From an uncultured Paracoccaceae bacterium (lineage in GTDB: Bacteria > Pseudomonadota > Alphaproteobacteria > Rhodobacterales > Rhodobacteraceae): DNA of 64,000 nucleotides. The stretch is from assembly GCA_947492475.1 (NCBI GenBank), contig CANLNM010000004.1, positions 62,001 to 126,000 of the forward strand, read 5' to 3'. The notes under the pieces are model-generated. The model was not told the DNA's origin. It ran no database searches and was given only the letters and a program-made list of their open reading frames with translations. Positions 19,266-27,099 of this stretch are shown here, piece by piece (within the stretch, counting starts at the first letter, position 1; every line of letters starts with the position of its first letter). The position numbers were made by a program, and so were the translations under genes.

Positions 19266-19523
19266 AACACTTACAATCGGACGCAAGACAACAACATCGG
19301 TGAAATCAGTGCGCCAATGTTGCGGGTCATTTAGAACGGCATCAGGTAGCAATTCTTTGACAAAAACCTGCTTTTCTTCTAGCTGCACTTCCGCTTGAAC
19401 ATATCGCCCCAGAACCTCAAGCTCACCGCGTTTGAATCCACATTCAAGTTCGGTTTTACGCAATTGCAGTTTCTGCATTTCAGCCCGAATCTGAGCCAAT
19501 TCATCCGCAGGTGATAGGTCCAT
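19158..19523 (-). CDS. Small coiled-coil protein of unknown function
   Basis: Starting at the ATG with AAGGAGAT 6 bases before it, this gives 121 residues beginning MDLSPADELAQIRAEM. The first 40 residues are charged and helical (probable coiled coil), then GELEVLGRYVQAEVQLEE and LLPDAVLNDPQHWR. I do not recognise a functional family, though the beginning resembles short conserved rhodobacterial proteins. Oddly, the last 36 or so residues are read from the strand opposite the 3' end of the UbiH-type gene, suggesting a lost or displaced stop codon and a non-functional tail. Confidence 0.6.
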   Translation of the reverse strand: MDLSPADELAQIRAEMQKLQLRKTELECGFKRGELEVLGRYVQAEVQLEEKQVFVKELLPDAVLNDPQHWRTDFTDVVVLRPIVSVSPHKARQITCQTGGFTDKIAAQSRNSVDRAQAEIS

Positions 19524-19601
19524 CCGAAATCTCCTTATCATTGGAACATGATAGGAACACATGGTGAACAAAAAATTAAAGGCACCACATTTTCTGGGCC
19601 G

Positions 19602-19784
19602 TTAGTCCAGTTTTCGGGCCTCATCGACCAACATAATTGGGATGCCACCGCGGATCGGAAAGGCCAAATGCGCCGCCTTGCTAACCAATTCCTGATTTTG
19701 CGCATCATAGGTCAGGGGCGCATGCGTTTGGGGGCAAATCAGGGCTTCCAACATTTTGGGATCAAATTCGGTCACATCGGTCAC
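19602..19784 (-). CDS. Trm112-family small protein
   Basis: A 60-residue protein of the Trm112/YcaR (UPF0434) family: [18 protein letters not shown] then [18 protein letters not shown]. Family members often bind zinc, but only one of the usual cysteines remains here. Eukaryotic Trm112 activates methyltransferases; the bacterial role is unclear. Its ATG overlaps the stop of the LON-like gene by 4 bases, so it is the last gene of the xthA - thioredoxin - LON-like run. Confidence 0.88.
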   Translation of the reverse strand: MTDVTEFDPKMLEALICPQTHAPLTYDAQNQELVSKAAHLAFPIRGGIPIMLVDEARKLD

Positions 19785-20413
19785 TGCATCACCTCTTCGT
19801 TGCGCCCATTCATTAACGCGAATTCTATCAACGTCACAAGGGTTTCACGCCTTTTTTGCAACGTCTTTGTTTCCAACAACGCCTGTTTGTCTTCGTTTGA
19901 TAATGGCAACAACATGGATAGTGAATTGATCACCATTTCGGGATCGGCATCCTTTAGGTTTTCCCAATCAGCCGATATGTTTTTGACCGCTAAAAACCGT
20001 TTTAACAACGTCATGAATGTTTCAAAATCAAACCCTGGGTCACGTTCTGGTTTGCCCAAATCCTGCGGGAAGTCACGCCAGATCACTTTGGCACGTCGAT
20101 ACGGCGTAAAGCCTTCTATTTCTTCATCAATTTGATAACGGCTAATCCCGGTCAGCGTGATCATATAACGCCCATCCTCGGTTTCCGAGAATGACGTGAC
20201 ACGCCCCGCACAGCCCGTCGATCGCAAGGCCCCATGCGCGTCTTGGGGTTGAATCAGCCCAATCATCCGACTTTGCGTCTTAAACGTATCGTCCAGCATC
20301 GCCAGATATCGAGGTTCAAACACGTGCAAGGGAAGCCGCGCCCGCGGTAGCAAAAGCGCCCCGGGCAACGGAAAGATCGGCAGAACATCCGGCAGATCAG
20401 CTGCGTGCATCAT
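19781..20413 (-). CDS. LON peptidase substrate-binding-domain protein
   Basis: About 210 residues made only of the Lon N-terminal (PUA-like) domain: [19 protein letters not shown] and [14 protein letters not shown] are typical. There is no AAA+ or protease domain, so it is a stand-alone LON-SB protein that may bind substrates or partners; its function is unproven. ATG 20413 is chosen over the in-frame TTG 20431, with ATG 20410 as another choice. It lies between the thioredoxin-TPR gene and the Trm112 gene with which it overlaps. Confidence 0.85.
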   Translation of the reverse strand: MMHAADLPDVLPIFPLPGALLLPRARLPLHVFEPRYLAMLDDTFKTQSRMIGLIQPQDAHGALRSTGCAGRVTSFSETEDGRYMITLTGISRYQIDEEIEGFTPYRRAKVIWRDFPQDLGKPERDPGFDFETFMTLLKRFLAVKNISADWENLKDADPEMVINSLSMLLPLSNEDKQALLETKTLQKRRETLVTLIEFALMNGRNEEVMQ

Positions 20414-20439
20414 AGACCGAATATAGCGCAAACTTTGGG

Positions 20440-21378
20440 TTAGACAAAGATCAACGACGACAATTTACGACGACCGTTCAAAACGATCGGATCATTGGCG
20501 GGCAATGCATCGAAAATCGTGAACAATTGCGTCTTGGCCGCGCCATCATTCCAGTCGCGATCAACGCGAAAACTGTCCAGCAGCGCGTCAACGGCACCTT
20601 GTGCATCCCCGGATGCGTGCAGCGCAGAAGACAGGTCAAACAGCGCCTGAAGATCCGTTGGATTGGCCTCAACTGCGGCGCGCAATTCGGCAACCGGCCC
20701 GGCATCTGCCGCCTGTTTTGCCAATGCAATTTGCGCATATACCGCTTCAATTTCAGGGGCTTCGCTGATGTCAGCAGGAACACCATTCAGCACGGCTTCG
20801 GCTTGGTCCACTTGGTCCAGTGCCAGATAGGATCGTGCCAAACCGGAATAGGCCAGTGCGCTGTTTGGGTCTTCTTCTAACACAGCCGCAAAGGTTTCGA
20901 CCGCGTCTTCTGCTTCGCCTTCGGCCAGCATGGTTTCGGCGGCTTCTAATGCGTCGGCCAGACCGCCATCTGCCTCGCCCCCGCCTAGAACCGCCAGTTT
21001 ACCGACAAATTCATCCAACTGGGATTGCGGCAATGCGCCCTGAAACATGTCCGCGATTTGGCCTTCAAAGAACGCAACAACCGTCGGAATAGACTGCATG
21101 GGCAGGCCCTGTTGCGCCAGCATTTGCACCAATTGCTGGTTTTGATCGACGTCGATCTTGACCATTTTGACTGCGCCCTTGGCTTTGGTCACCGCCGCCT
21201 CAAGAGCAGGGCCAAGCGTTTTACACGGGCCACACCATGGCGCCCAGAAATCCACAATCACCGGGACTGTTTTGGACGCTTCTACAACATCCGCCATAAA
21301 GGTGTCTTGTGTGCCGTCTTTGATCAGGTCCGCAGCAGGCGCAGCATTTGCATTCAATTCGAGCATATCAGCCCCCAT
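20440..21378 (-). CDS. Thioredoxin-TPR co-chaperone (YbbN/CnoX-like)
   Basis: A protein of 312 residues. The N-terminal thioredoxin domain keeps the redox-active pair in WAPWCGPCK (Cys49 and Cys52) and the cis-Pro segment SIPTVVAFF. The C-terminal half is alanine-rich helical TPR-like repeats (LAYSGLARSYLALDQVDQAE). E. coli CnoX holds unfolding proteins and hands them to GroEL, though there the motif is not CxxC; here full oxidoreductase activity is possible. ATG 21378 follows GGAATGA; ATG 21366 is an alternative. Confidence 0.88.
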   Translation of the reverse strand: MGADMLELNANAAPAADLIKDGTQDTFMADVVEASKTVPVIVDFWAPWCGPCKTLGPALEAAVTKAKGAVKMVKIDVDQNQQLVQMLAQQGLPMQSIPTVVAFFEGQIADMFQGALPQSQLDEFVGKLAVLGGGEADGGLADALEAAETMLAEGEAEDAVETFAAVLEEDPNSALAYSGLARSYLALDQVDQAEAVLNGVPADISEAPEIEAVYAQIALAKQAADAGPVAELRAAVEANPTDLQALFDLSSALHASGDAQGAVDALLDSFRVDRDWNDGAAKTQLFTIFDALPANDPIVLNGRRKLSSLIFV

Positions 21379-21449
21379 TCATTCCGTTTTACCCTATATG
21401 GGCGGTCTGGCCCGGTTGGAAAAGGGCCAAGTCACGTCGGATCGTTGGA

Positions 21450-22238
21450 TCAGACGTCAAATTCAGCAAAAACCGGCGCGTGATCGCTGGGCTTTTCGTA
21501 GCCACGCACATGGCGTAGCACACGGCTGTTATGCCCAGCATTGGAAATATCGGGCGTCGCCCAGACATGATCCAACCGGCGGCCTTTGTCGGAATCGTCC
21601 CAGTTTGGTGACCGATAGGACCACCAGCTATAAAGCGGGCCTTCGGGGATATCCTGACGGGTGATATCGACCCATTTTCCGGCCTCCATCACGTCATTTA
21701 GATGGTCCACCTCAATTGGGGTGTGGCTGACAACTTTGAGCAATTGTTTATGGGACCAAACATCGTCTTCGCGTGGGGCAATGTTCAAATCCCCGACCAG
21801 AATGGATTTTTGCGGTGCATTATTGGCAAAATGGTCGCGCATATCCGTCAGATAATCCAGTTTCTGGCCGAATTTTTCGTTGACCTCACGGTCTGCTTTG
21901 TCACCGCCTGCGGGCACATAGAAATTGTGGATCGTGACCCCGTTTTCCAGCTGCCCTGCAATGTGACGCGCATGACCTAAATCGGCAAAATCAAAGGCAT
22001 CTACCTCTTTGATCGGCAATTTCGACAGGATCGCAACGCCATTATAGCCCTTTTGCCCCCGTGCCACCATGTGGGTATAGCCAAGCTCAGCAAAGGTTTC
22101 GCGCGGGATTTTATCAACCGGGCTTTTGCATTCTTGCAGGCACAAAACGTCTGGCGTTTCCTCGCGCATCAATTGCGCAACCAGCGGTTCACGCAAACGG
22201 ACAGAGTTGATATTCCAGGTGGCAAGAGTGAATGACAT
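21450..22238 (-). CDS. xthA: Exodeoxyribonuclease III
   Basis: A 262-residue Mg-dependent AP endonuclease/3'-exonuclease for base-excision repair. Family motifs appear in order: LATWNINSVR, LCLQECKS (metal-binding Glu), GYNGVAILSK, LVGDLNIAP (catalytic Asp/Asn), and the terminal KPSDHAPVFAEF with the catalytic Asp-His. GGAGCGCC precedes the ATG. It begins the minus-strand run of xthA, thioredoxin-TPR, LON-like and Trm112 genes and diverges from the secreted unknown gene at 22315. Confidence 0.94.
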   Translation of the reverse strand: MSFTLATWNINSVRLREPLVAQLMREETPDVLCLQECKSPVDKIPRETFAELGYTHMVARGQKGYNGVAILSKLPIKEVDAFDFADLGHARHIAGQLENGVTIHNFYVPAGGDKADREVNEKFGQKLDYLTDMRDHFANNAPQKSILVGDLNIAPREDDVWSHKQLLKVVSHTPIEVDHLNDVMEAGKWVDITRQDIPEGPLYSWWSYRSPNWDDSDKGRRLDHVWATPDISNAGHNSRVLRHVRGYEKPSDHAPVFAEFDV

Positions 22239-22314
22239 TTTTGGCGCTCCGTATACTCAGGCCGACATTAGTGTTAGGTTTTTGCAATTGCTATAGAGGT
22301 TAGAATTTATCGTC

Positions 22315-23352
22315 ATGTTCCGGATTATTGCCCAAATTACAGCCCTGTTTTCCACTCTGTGTTTGCTTGGAACCCCTAATGTTTCGCAGGCGCAGGGCAT
22401 TCAGGGGGAATACCTGATCAGGACGCGGGTCCATAACCCTGACATTGTTGTACCGCGACTGGTTCACCTAACCATATCCGCCGACAGTACAAAAGTTGCA
22501 ATTATCCCTTATTTCTCACCTGATTATGACCTGTGTGAGCAAACGAATTGGTGCCGGATCTATTGGGACGGGCTAACGCTGGATACCCGGATCGAAGGCA
22601 AAACATTTCATATCGATGGCCAGACCAACACCGCTGACGATTACCCGTCGGATTGGCGTGTTCGTGGTGGTCCGTTTGACGAACAGATTTTCGTAATCGG
22701 CCCCATTTTGTTTGCACTGAACAACACGCAACTTAGTGTGCATGCTGATGGGACCTTGGAATTTTCTGGTGGGCTTGAACCGATCATCGCCTATCCCTTA
22801 ACCCAAACTGATCTGTTTCGCGTCCGGTCCATTCCCCTCAATTTTGAGACCTCCGCGTCATTGATGAACAATTGCCATGTCCAGTCTTATTGGGAACATG
22901 TTGTCGCCTCTGGGGGGCAATCAAAGTTCCTAAGCGCGCTGGATTATGCGGTTTATATCCAAGACCTATACGACGCAGAGCAACAGCAACCACGACCCGA
23001 CTATGATGCATTGTCAGAGGCGGAACAGGATGAATTGCGCCGATCCCAAGGTGCGCAACGTGTCGCAACATTAGCAAGCAATGTCAGTATGTTGCGTACG
23101 ATCCCGGTGGATGAAATCACACATGCTGCGATCACAGATTTTTTGTTTGAAATAATCGGCCCGTCATCGAAATTATCACGTGAAGACGTCGCTGACATCG
23201 TCAATGCGCGGGGCGATGGGGTGCTGCATCTGAACGAATACCAAACTCGAATTGGCGAATTTGTCACGACGACATTCGAAAATGGCGGGGATGATTCCGA
23301 TATTCGTGCCGCTATCTGCGCCGACATCACATTGGGGCTTGGCACGGAATAA
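22315..23352 (+). CDS. Exported protein of unknown function
   Basis: A protein of 345 residues that I do not recognise. Residues 1-26 form a clear Sec signal peptide (cleavage probably after SQA). The mature part begins GIQGEYLIRTRVHNPDIVV and contains a Cys pair in LCEQTNWCRIYWDG plus two more cysteines, likely disulfide-bonded in the periplasm. The middle is beta-rich and the C-terminal third is acidic and helical. The ATG has no close SD (GAGG is 14 bases away). Transcribed alone, divergent from xthA. Confidence 0.75.
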   Translation: MFRIIAQITALFSTLCLLGTPNVSQAQGIQGEYLIRTRVHNPDIVVPRLVHLTISADSTKVAIIPYFSPDYDLCEQTNWCRIYWDGLTLDTRIEGKTFHIDGQTNTADDYPSDWRVRGGPFDEQIFVIGPILFALNNTQLSVHADGTLEFSGGLEPIIAYPLTQTDLFRVRSIPLNFETSASLMNNCHVQSYWEHVVASGGQSKFLSALDYAVYIQDLYDAEQQQPRPDYDALSEAEQDELRRSQGAQRVATLASNVSMLRTIPVDEITHAAITDFLFEIIGPSSKLSREDVADIVNARGDGVLHLNEYQTRIGEFVTTTFENGGDDSDIRAAICADITLGLGTE

Positions 23353-23372
23353 CCCACGCCAAGCCGGATCAT

Positions 23373-24353
23373 TTATCCGTTCGGGGCGATTAGGATTTTT
23401 CCCGAACGGTTTGGTTTTGCAGCATGTTCCATGGCCGTATGGATATCGTCCAACCCATAGACCGCTTCGACCGGGGCGGTGATGGCACCGGTTGCGATAC
23501 GGGTGATCAAGTTGCTGAACACGTCAATTTTGCGGGCCTGATCCGCCACGCCAAACCAACGCGCCAGCCAGAAACCACGCACCTGAATGTCGCGGAAAAT
23601 CGTCGCCTGCGGGGACACTTGCGCCGCCTCACCCGACAATGCGCCATAGGACACCATGGTGCCGCCATTGCTCAGCAGATCTGCCATCCGCGCAAAGAGC
23701 GCCCCACTGACCGCATCAATCCCCAGCCGGATTTTGCCGTCGCCCACGGCCGCACGAATGTCAGCTTCCATGTTGGGGCCATCCAGCACCACCACGTCAG
23801 CGCCCAATTGCTGCAATGGGGCGATTGCATCCTCTCGGCGCACGATATTGATGGTTCTGATCCCGCGCTCTTTGGCCAATTGAATGACATAGCCCCCAAC
23901 TGCGGAATTGGCGGCAGATTGAATGATCCAATCCCCGGCCTGCAGATCAACGAAATCATCCAGCAACAAATAAGCTGTGGGCGGGTTGATGGTGATCATC
24001 GACAATTGATCCAGATCCGCCTCAGGCAGCGGGATCAAGCCCAGCGCAGGTGCATCGATCTGTTGCTGCCAGACGCCAATTCCGGCCGGGATCATCACAA
24101 TTTGGTCGATTTTCAGGCCTTGAACATCCTCTGCCATGTCCACGATCCGACCGATACCTTCGTTGCCCGGAGTCGCAGGCAGGGGCGGTTTCACCCCATA
24201 TTGCCCCGCGATTTGAAGCAAATCAGACGGGTTGATCGGGCTGCGCATTACGTCAATCCGAACCTGTCCAGGGTCGAGCGGGCCGCGCGTTACATCCAGG
24301 ACCGAAACCACGTCGGCAGGATGCCCGAATTCGGAATACACAACACGTTTCAT
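23373..24353 (-). CDS. MDR-family oxidoreductase, probable trans-2-enoyl-CoA reductase-like
   Basis: A 326-residue zinc-free medium-chain dehydrogenase/reductase. The N-terminal segment SPINPSDLLQIAGQYGVKPP and PATPGNEGIG closely resemble the mitochondrial/bacterial MECR (Etr1) type, including the tyrosine used in catalysis. The Rossmann part (NSAVGGYVIQLAKERG) binds NADPH. A quinone-oxidoreductase role is the alternative. It is convergent with the exported unknown gene and ends 20 bases from it. Confidence 0.8.
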   Translation of the reverse strand: MKRVVYSEFGHPADVVSVLDVTRGPLDPGQVRIDVMRSPINPSDLLQIAGQYGVKPPLPATPGNEGIGRIVDMAEDVQGLKIDQIVMIPAGIGVWQQQIDAPALGLIPLPEADLDQLSMITINPPTAYLLLDDFVDLQAGDWIIQSAANSAVGGYVIQLAKERGIRTINIVRREDAIAPLQQLGADVVVLDGPNMEADIRAAVGDGKIRLGIDAVSGALFARMADLLSNGGTMVSYGALSGEAAQVSPQATIFRDIQVRGFWLARWFGVADQARKIDVFSNLITRIATGAITAPVEAVYGLDDIHTAMEHAAKPNRSGKILIAPNG

Positions 24354-24446
24354 ACATCATCTTTCTGATTGTTCCGTCGATAGATGAGGATCACCGCAAC
24401 AAACGTAAAGACAGGGATGCCCGTTCCGTCAGGTCACATAAAAAAA

Positions 24447-24465
24447 CCCCGGCGCGAAGCCGGGG
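24447..24465 (-). terminator. Terminator of the response regulator gene
   Basis: CCCCGGC (24447-24453), loop GCGAA, GCCGGGG (24459-24465). On the minus strand the stem is followed by a run of seven T, making a strong Rho-independent terminator about 110 bases after the response regulator stop. The rest of the gap (24354-24576) shows no gene. Confidence 0.85.
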
Positions 24466-24576
24466 CAAGTCCAACAGGGAGGTGATGTCCTATGCCCATC
24501 AACATGGACCCCCGACATCTGGGGCTTGGGGGAATCATGGGGCGCAACGCCCCATGTTCAAATGCGGTCGCTCAGA

Positions 24577-25263
24577 TCAGGCGACCAACCGATAGCCACC
24601 GCTTTCGGTGACCAACAGGCGTGCATTGGATGGATCAGGTTCGATTTTCTGACGCAGACGATAGATATGGGTTTCCAATGTGTGGGTTGTCACCCCCGCA
24701 TTGTAACCCCAGACTTCGTGTAGCAGCACATCACGGGCAACAACCCGTTCCGTCGCGCGATACAGGAACTTCAGAATATTGGTTTCTTTTTCGGTCAGGC
24801 GCACCTTTTTGTCGTCTTCGGTGACCAGCAATTTCTGCGCAGGCTGGAACGTATAGGGCCCCAACTGAAACACAGCGTCTTCGCTTTGTTCATGGGTGCG
24901 CAGCTGGGCGCGGATCCGGGCCAGCAGCACCGGGAATTTGAACGGTTTTGGCACGTAATCATTGGCGCCGGCATCCAGACCCAGAATGGTGTCGCTGTCA
25001 CTGTCATGACCCGTCAGCATCACAATCGGGCATTTCACGCCCTGTTTGCGCATCAACCGGCACAATTCGCGGCCATCCGTATCGGGCAGGCCCACATCGA
25101 GGATCACCAAATCATACAGGCCCTCTTTGGCTTTGGTCATGGCTTCGGAGCCATTTGCGGCCTCAAAGACATCAAAGTCTTCGGTCATAATCAGCTGTTC
25201 ACTGAGCGCTTCGCGCAGGTCATCGTCATCATCAACCAAAAGTATTTTTCTGAGCTGTGCCAT
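24577..25263 (-). CDS. OmpR-family response regulator (CenR-like)
   Basis: A 228-residue two-component response regulator. Receiver domain: acidic pocket in LLVDDDDD, phospho-acceptor Asp56 in VILDVGLPD, and the lysine in YVPKPF near 105. The winged-helix output domain covers about 130-228 (LTEKETNILKFLYRA, THTLETHIYRLRQKIEPD, GGYRL). The N-terminal sequence resembles CenR of alphaproteobacteria, which controls envelope genes; this is a weak assignment as no histidine kinase is adjacent. ATG 25263 has GGAGG 7 bases upstream; the two in-frame codons before it do not fit. Confidence 0.85.
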   Translation of the reverse strand: MAQLRKILLVDDDDDLREALSEQLIMTEDFDVFEAANGSEAMTKAKEGLYDLVILDVGLPDTDGRELCRLMRKQGVKCPIVMLTGHDSDSDTILGLDAGANDYVPKPFKFPVLLARIRAQLRTHEQSEDAVFQLGPYTFQPAQKLLVTEDDKKVRLTEKETNILKFLYRATERVVARDVLLHEVWGYNAGVTTHTLETHIYRLRQKIEPDPSNARLLVTESGGYRLVA

Positions 25264-25420
25264 GGGCATCCTCCAATTCGCTTGCACTAGACATGTGACG
25301 CGATCACGGCTGCGGCAAGGATTGCTGCAATTTGCTCACGGCCTCGTGTGGTCTGCGTGGGTTTTGTTTCACTTTTAGACAGAAAAGAGTATCTGAAAGG
25401 TTCAAATCAGGCGGAGCAAC

Positions 25421-26503
25421 ATGAGTTTTTCACCAGATATCACCGAACGTTTGGCCCGCGCACGGGCGGATTTGCGCATGGGCGTGCCTGTTGTGGTTGA
25501 ACAAAACGGGTGTGGCGCGGTGGCGATGGCCGCCGAAACGGTCAATGCCGCACGTCTGAAACAAATGATGGAATTGGGGGATGTGGCCCTGACAATCACA
25601 TCACGCCGTGCCGAAACCCTAAAGGCGCGCGCCTATGACGGTGATATTTCGCGCATTGCCCTGCCCGCTGATGCGGATGTGGCGTGGGTTCAAGGCATTG
25701 CCGATCCGGCCGATGATCTGCGCGTCCCCATGAAAGGCCCGTTTCAATGTCTGCGACAGGGTCCCGCTGATCTGCACCGCGCGGCGATTACTCTGTGCAA
25801 ATCCGCGCATTTATTGCCGGCTGTTGTTGTTGGGTTGCTCGACAACCCGACAGCGTTTGCGCTGCAACATAATTTGACCCGCCTGCCTGCGGATGCGGCC
25901 AATGATACGGCCACCAGCCCGCATAATCTGGTTGTGAATGCGCGGCTGCCCTTGGATGTATCCCAAGCTGGTCGATTGCATATTTTCCGGCCCGAAGACG
26001 GTGCCGAGGAACATTACGCCGTCGAAATCGGCCGTCCGGATCGCAGCAAACCTGTGCTGTCGCGGCTGCATTCGGCCTGTTTTACTGGCGATGTTCTAGG
26101 CAGCCTGAAATGTGATTGCGGGCCGCAACTGCGCGGGGCGTTGGGGCAAATGGGGGCCGAAGGCGAAGGCGTGTTGCTTTACCTGAACCAAGAGGGGCGT
26201 GGCATTGGGCTGGCCAATAAAATGCGGGCCTATTCGTTGCAGGATCAGGGGTTCGATACGGTTGAGGCCAACCACCGGCTGGGATTCGAAGACGATGAAC
26301 GCGATTTCCGGATTGGCGCGCATATCCTGCGCAAGCTGGGGTTTTCGTCCGTGCGGTTGCTGACCAATAACCCAAACAAAGTCGCACGGATGCAGGAAAA
26401 TGGCATCGACGTCGCTGAACGTGTGGCGTTGAAAGTGGGCAAAAACCCGTTCAACCAAAACTATCTGGCCACCAAAGCCGCAAAATCCGGACATTTGCTA
26501 TGA
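25421..26503 (+). CDS. ribA: GTP cyclohydrolase II with N-terminal extension
   Basis: A 360-residue riboflavin enzyme. The C-terminal part (about 165-360) is RibA: zinc cysteines in SACFTGDVLGSLKCDCGPQL near 219-232, LNQEGRGIGLANKMRAY, and RLLTNNPNKV. It converts GTP to the pyrimidine precursor of riboflavin and FAD. The first 160 residues look like a worn-down RibB (DHBP synthase) half, as in fused RibBA, but lack its acidic active-site motifs, so I would not expect that activity. SD GGCGGAGC. The stop overlaps the next gene by 4 bases. Confidence 0.93.
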   Translation: MSFSPDITERLARARADLRMGVPVVVEQNGCGAVAMAAETVNAARLKQMMELGDVALTITSRRAETLKARAYDGDISRIALPADADVAWVQGIADPADDLRVPMKGPFQCLRQGPADLHRAAITLCKSAHLLPAVVVGLLDNPTAFALQHNLTRLPADAANDTATSPHNLVVNARLPLDVSQAGRLHIFRPEDGAEEHYAVEIGRPDRSKPVLSRLHSACFTGDVLGSLKCDCGPQLRGALGQMGAEGEGVLLYLNQEGRGIGLANKMRAYSLQDQGFDTVEANHRLGFEDDERDFRIGAHILRKLGFSSVRLLTNNPNKVARMQENGIDVAERVALKVGKNPFNQNYLATKAAKSGHLL

Positions 26504-26994
26504 GCCCTTATGATATGGTCGTCACGCCGCGCGGTCTGCGATTTATGGGCCAGCATTACCCCTGCACCATTGGACGTGGCGGCATCACCGACACCAAAGC
26601 CGAAGGCGACATGGCCACTCCGCGTGGCACCCATTATATTGTGGGCATGATGTATCGCCCTGATCGCATTATGCCACCCAATGATTGGGCCACCCCAATC
26701 CTGCCGGGCGATCTGTGGTCCGATGATCCTAAGTTACCAGATTACAATCACATGGTACGCGCGCCCTATGTGGGCAGCGCCGAAAACCTGCGCATGGCGG
26801 AACCGCTCTATGATTTGGTGTTTGTGACTGACTGGAATTATCCCGACGCAACACCCAATGCCGGGTCTGCCATTTTTATGCACCAATGGCGCCGACCCGG
26901 TTTTCCCACCGCTGGCTGTGTCGCTCTGCGCCGTGACCACCTGTTTGCCGTTGCCACACAGATCAAACCCGGAACAGCATTGTTGGTGCGCTAA
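26500..26994 (+). CDS. L,D-transpeptidase (YkuD) family protein
   Basis: A protein of 164 residues. It contains the YkuD active-site arrangement: His near 128 in IFMHQWRRPGF and Cys near 143 in PTAGCVAL. The family forms 3-3 cross-links or attaches lipoproteins to peptidoglycan. No signal peptide is visible, which is unusual for a cell-wall enzyme; a short cytoplasmic-looking form of this kind is nevertheless common in alphaproteobacteria. The ATG overlaps the ribA stop (ATGA), so translation is coupled. Confidence 0.85.
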   Translation: MSPYDMVVTPRGLRFMGQHYPCTIGRGGITDTKAEGDMATPRGTHYIVGMMYRPDRIMPPNDWATPILPGDLWSDDPKLPDYNHMVRAPYVGSAENLRMAEPLYDLVFVTDWNYPDATPNAGSAIFMHQWRRPGFPTAGCVALRRDHLFAVATQIKPGTALLVR

Positions 26995-27068
26995 ACGGCC
27001 CGTGATTGGACAGCGCCGCAAGGGTCTGGAAATCCTGACTGTTGTCTTTCCCGTCAGCTTCTATATTG

Positions 27069-27081
27069 TGAACATTGTTCA
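27069..27081. promoter_or_regulatory. Perfect palindrome, putative operator of the FAD-oxidase operon
   Basis: TGAACA-T-TGTTCA is a perfect 13-base inverted repeat, 18 bases before the TTG start. A possible -10 (TATATT, 27062-27067) touches its left edge, so a bound protein would block transcription initiation. Confidence 0.45.
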
Positions 27082-27099
27082 TGAAGTGAGGTTGTCACA

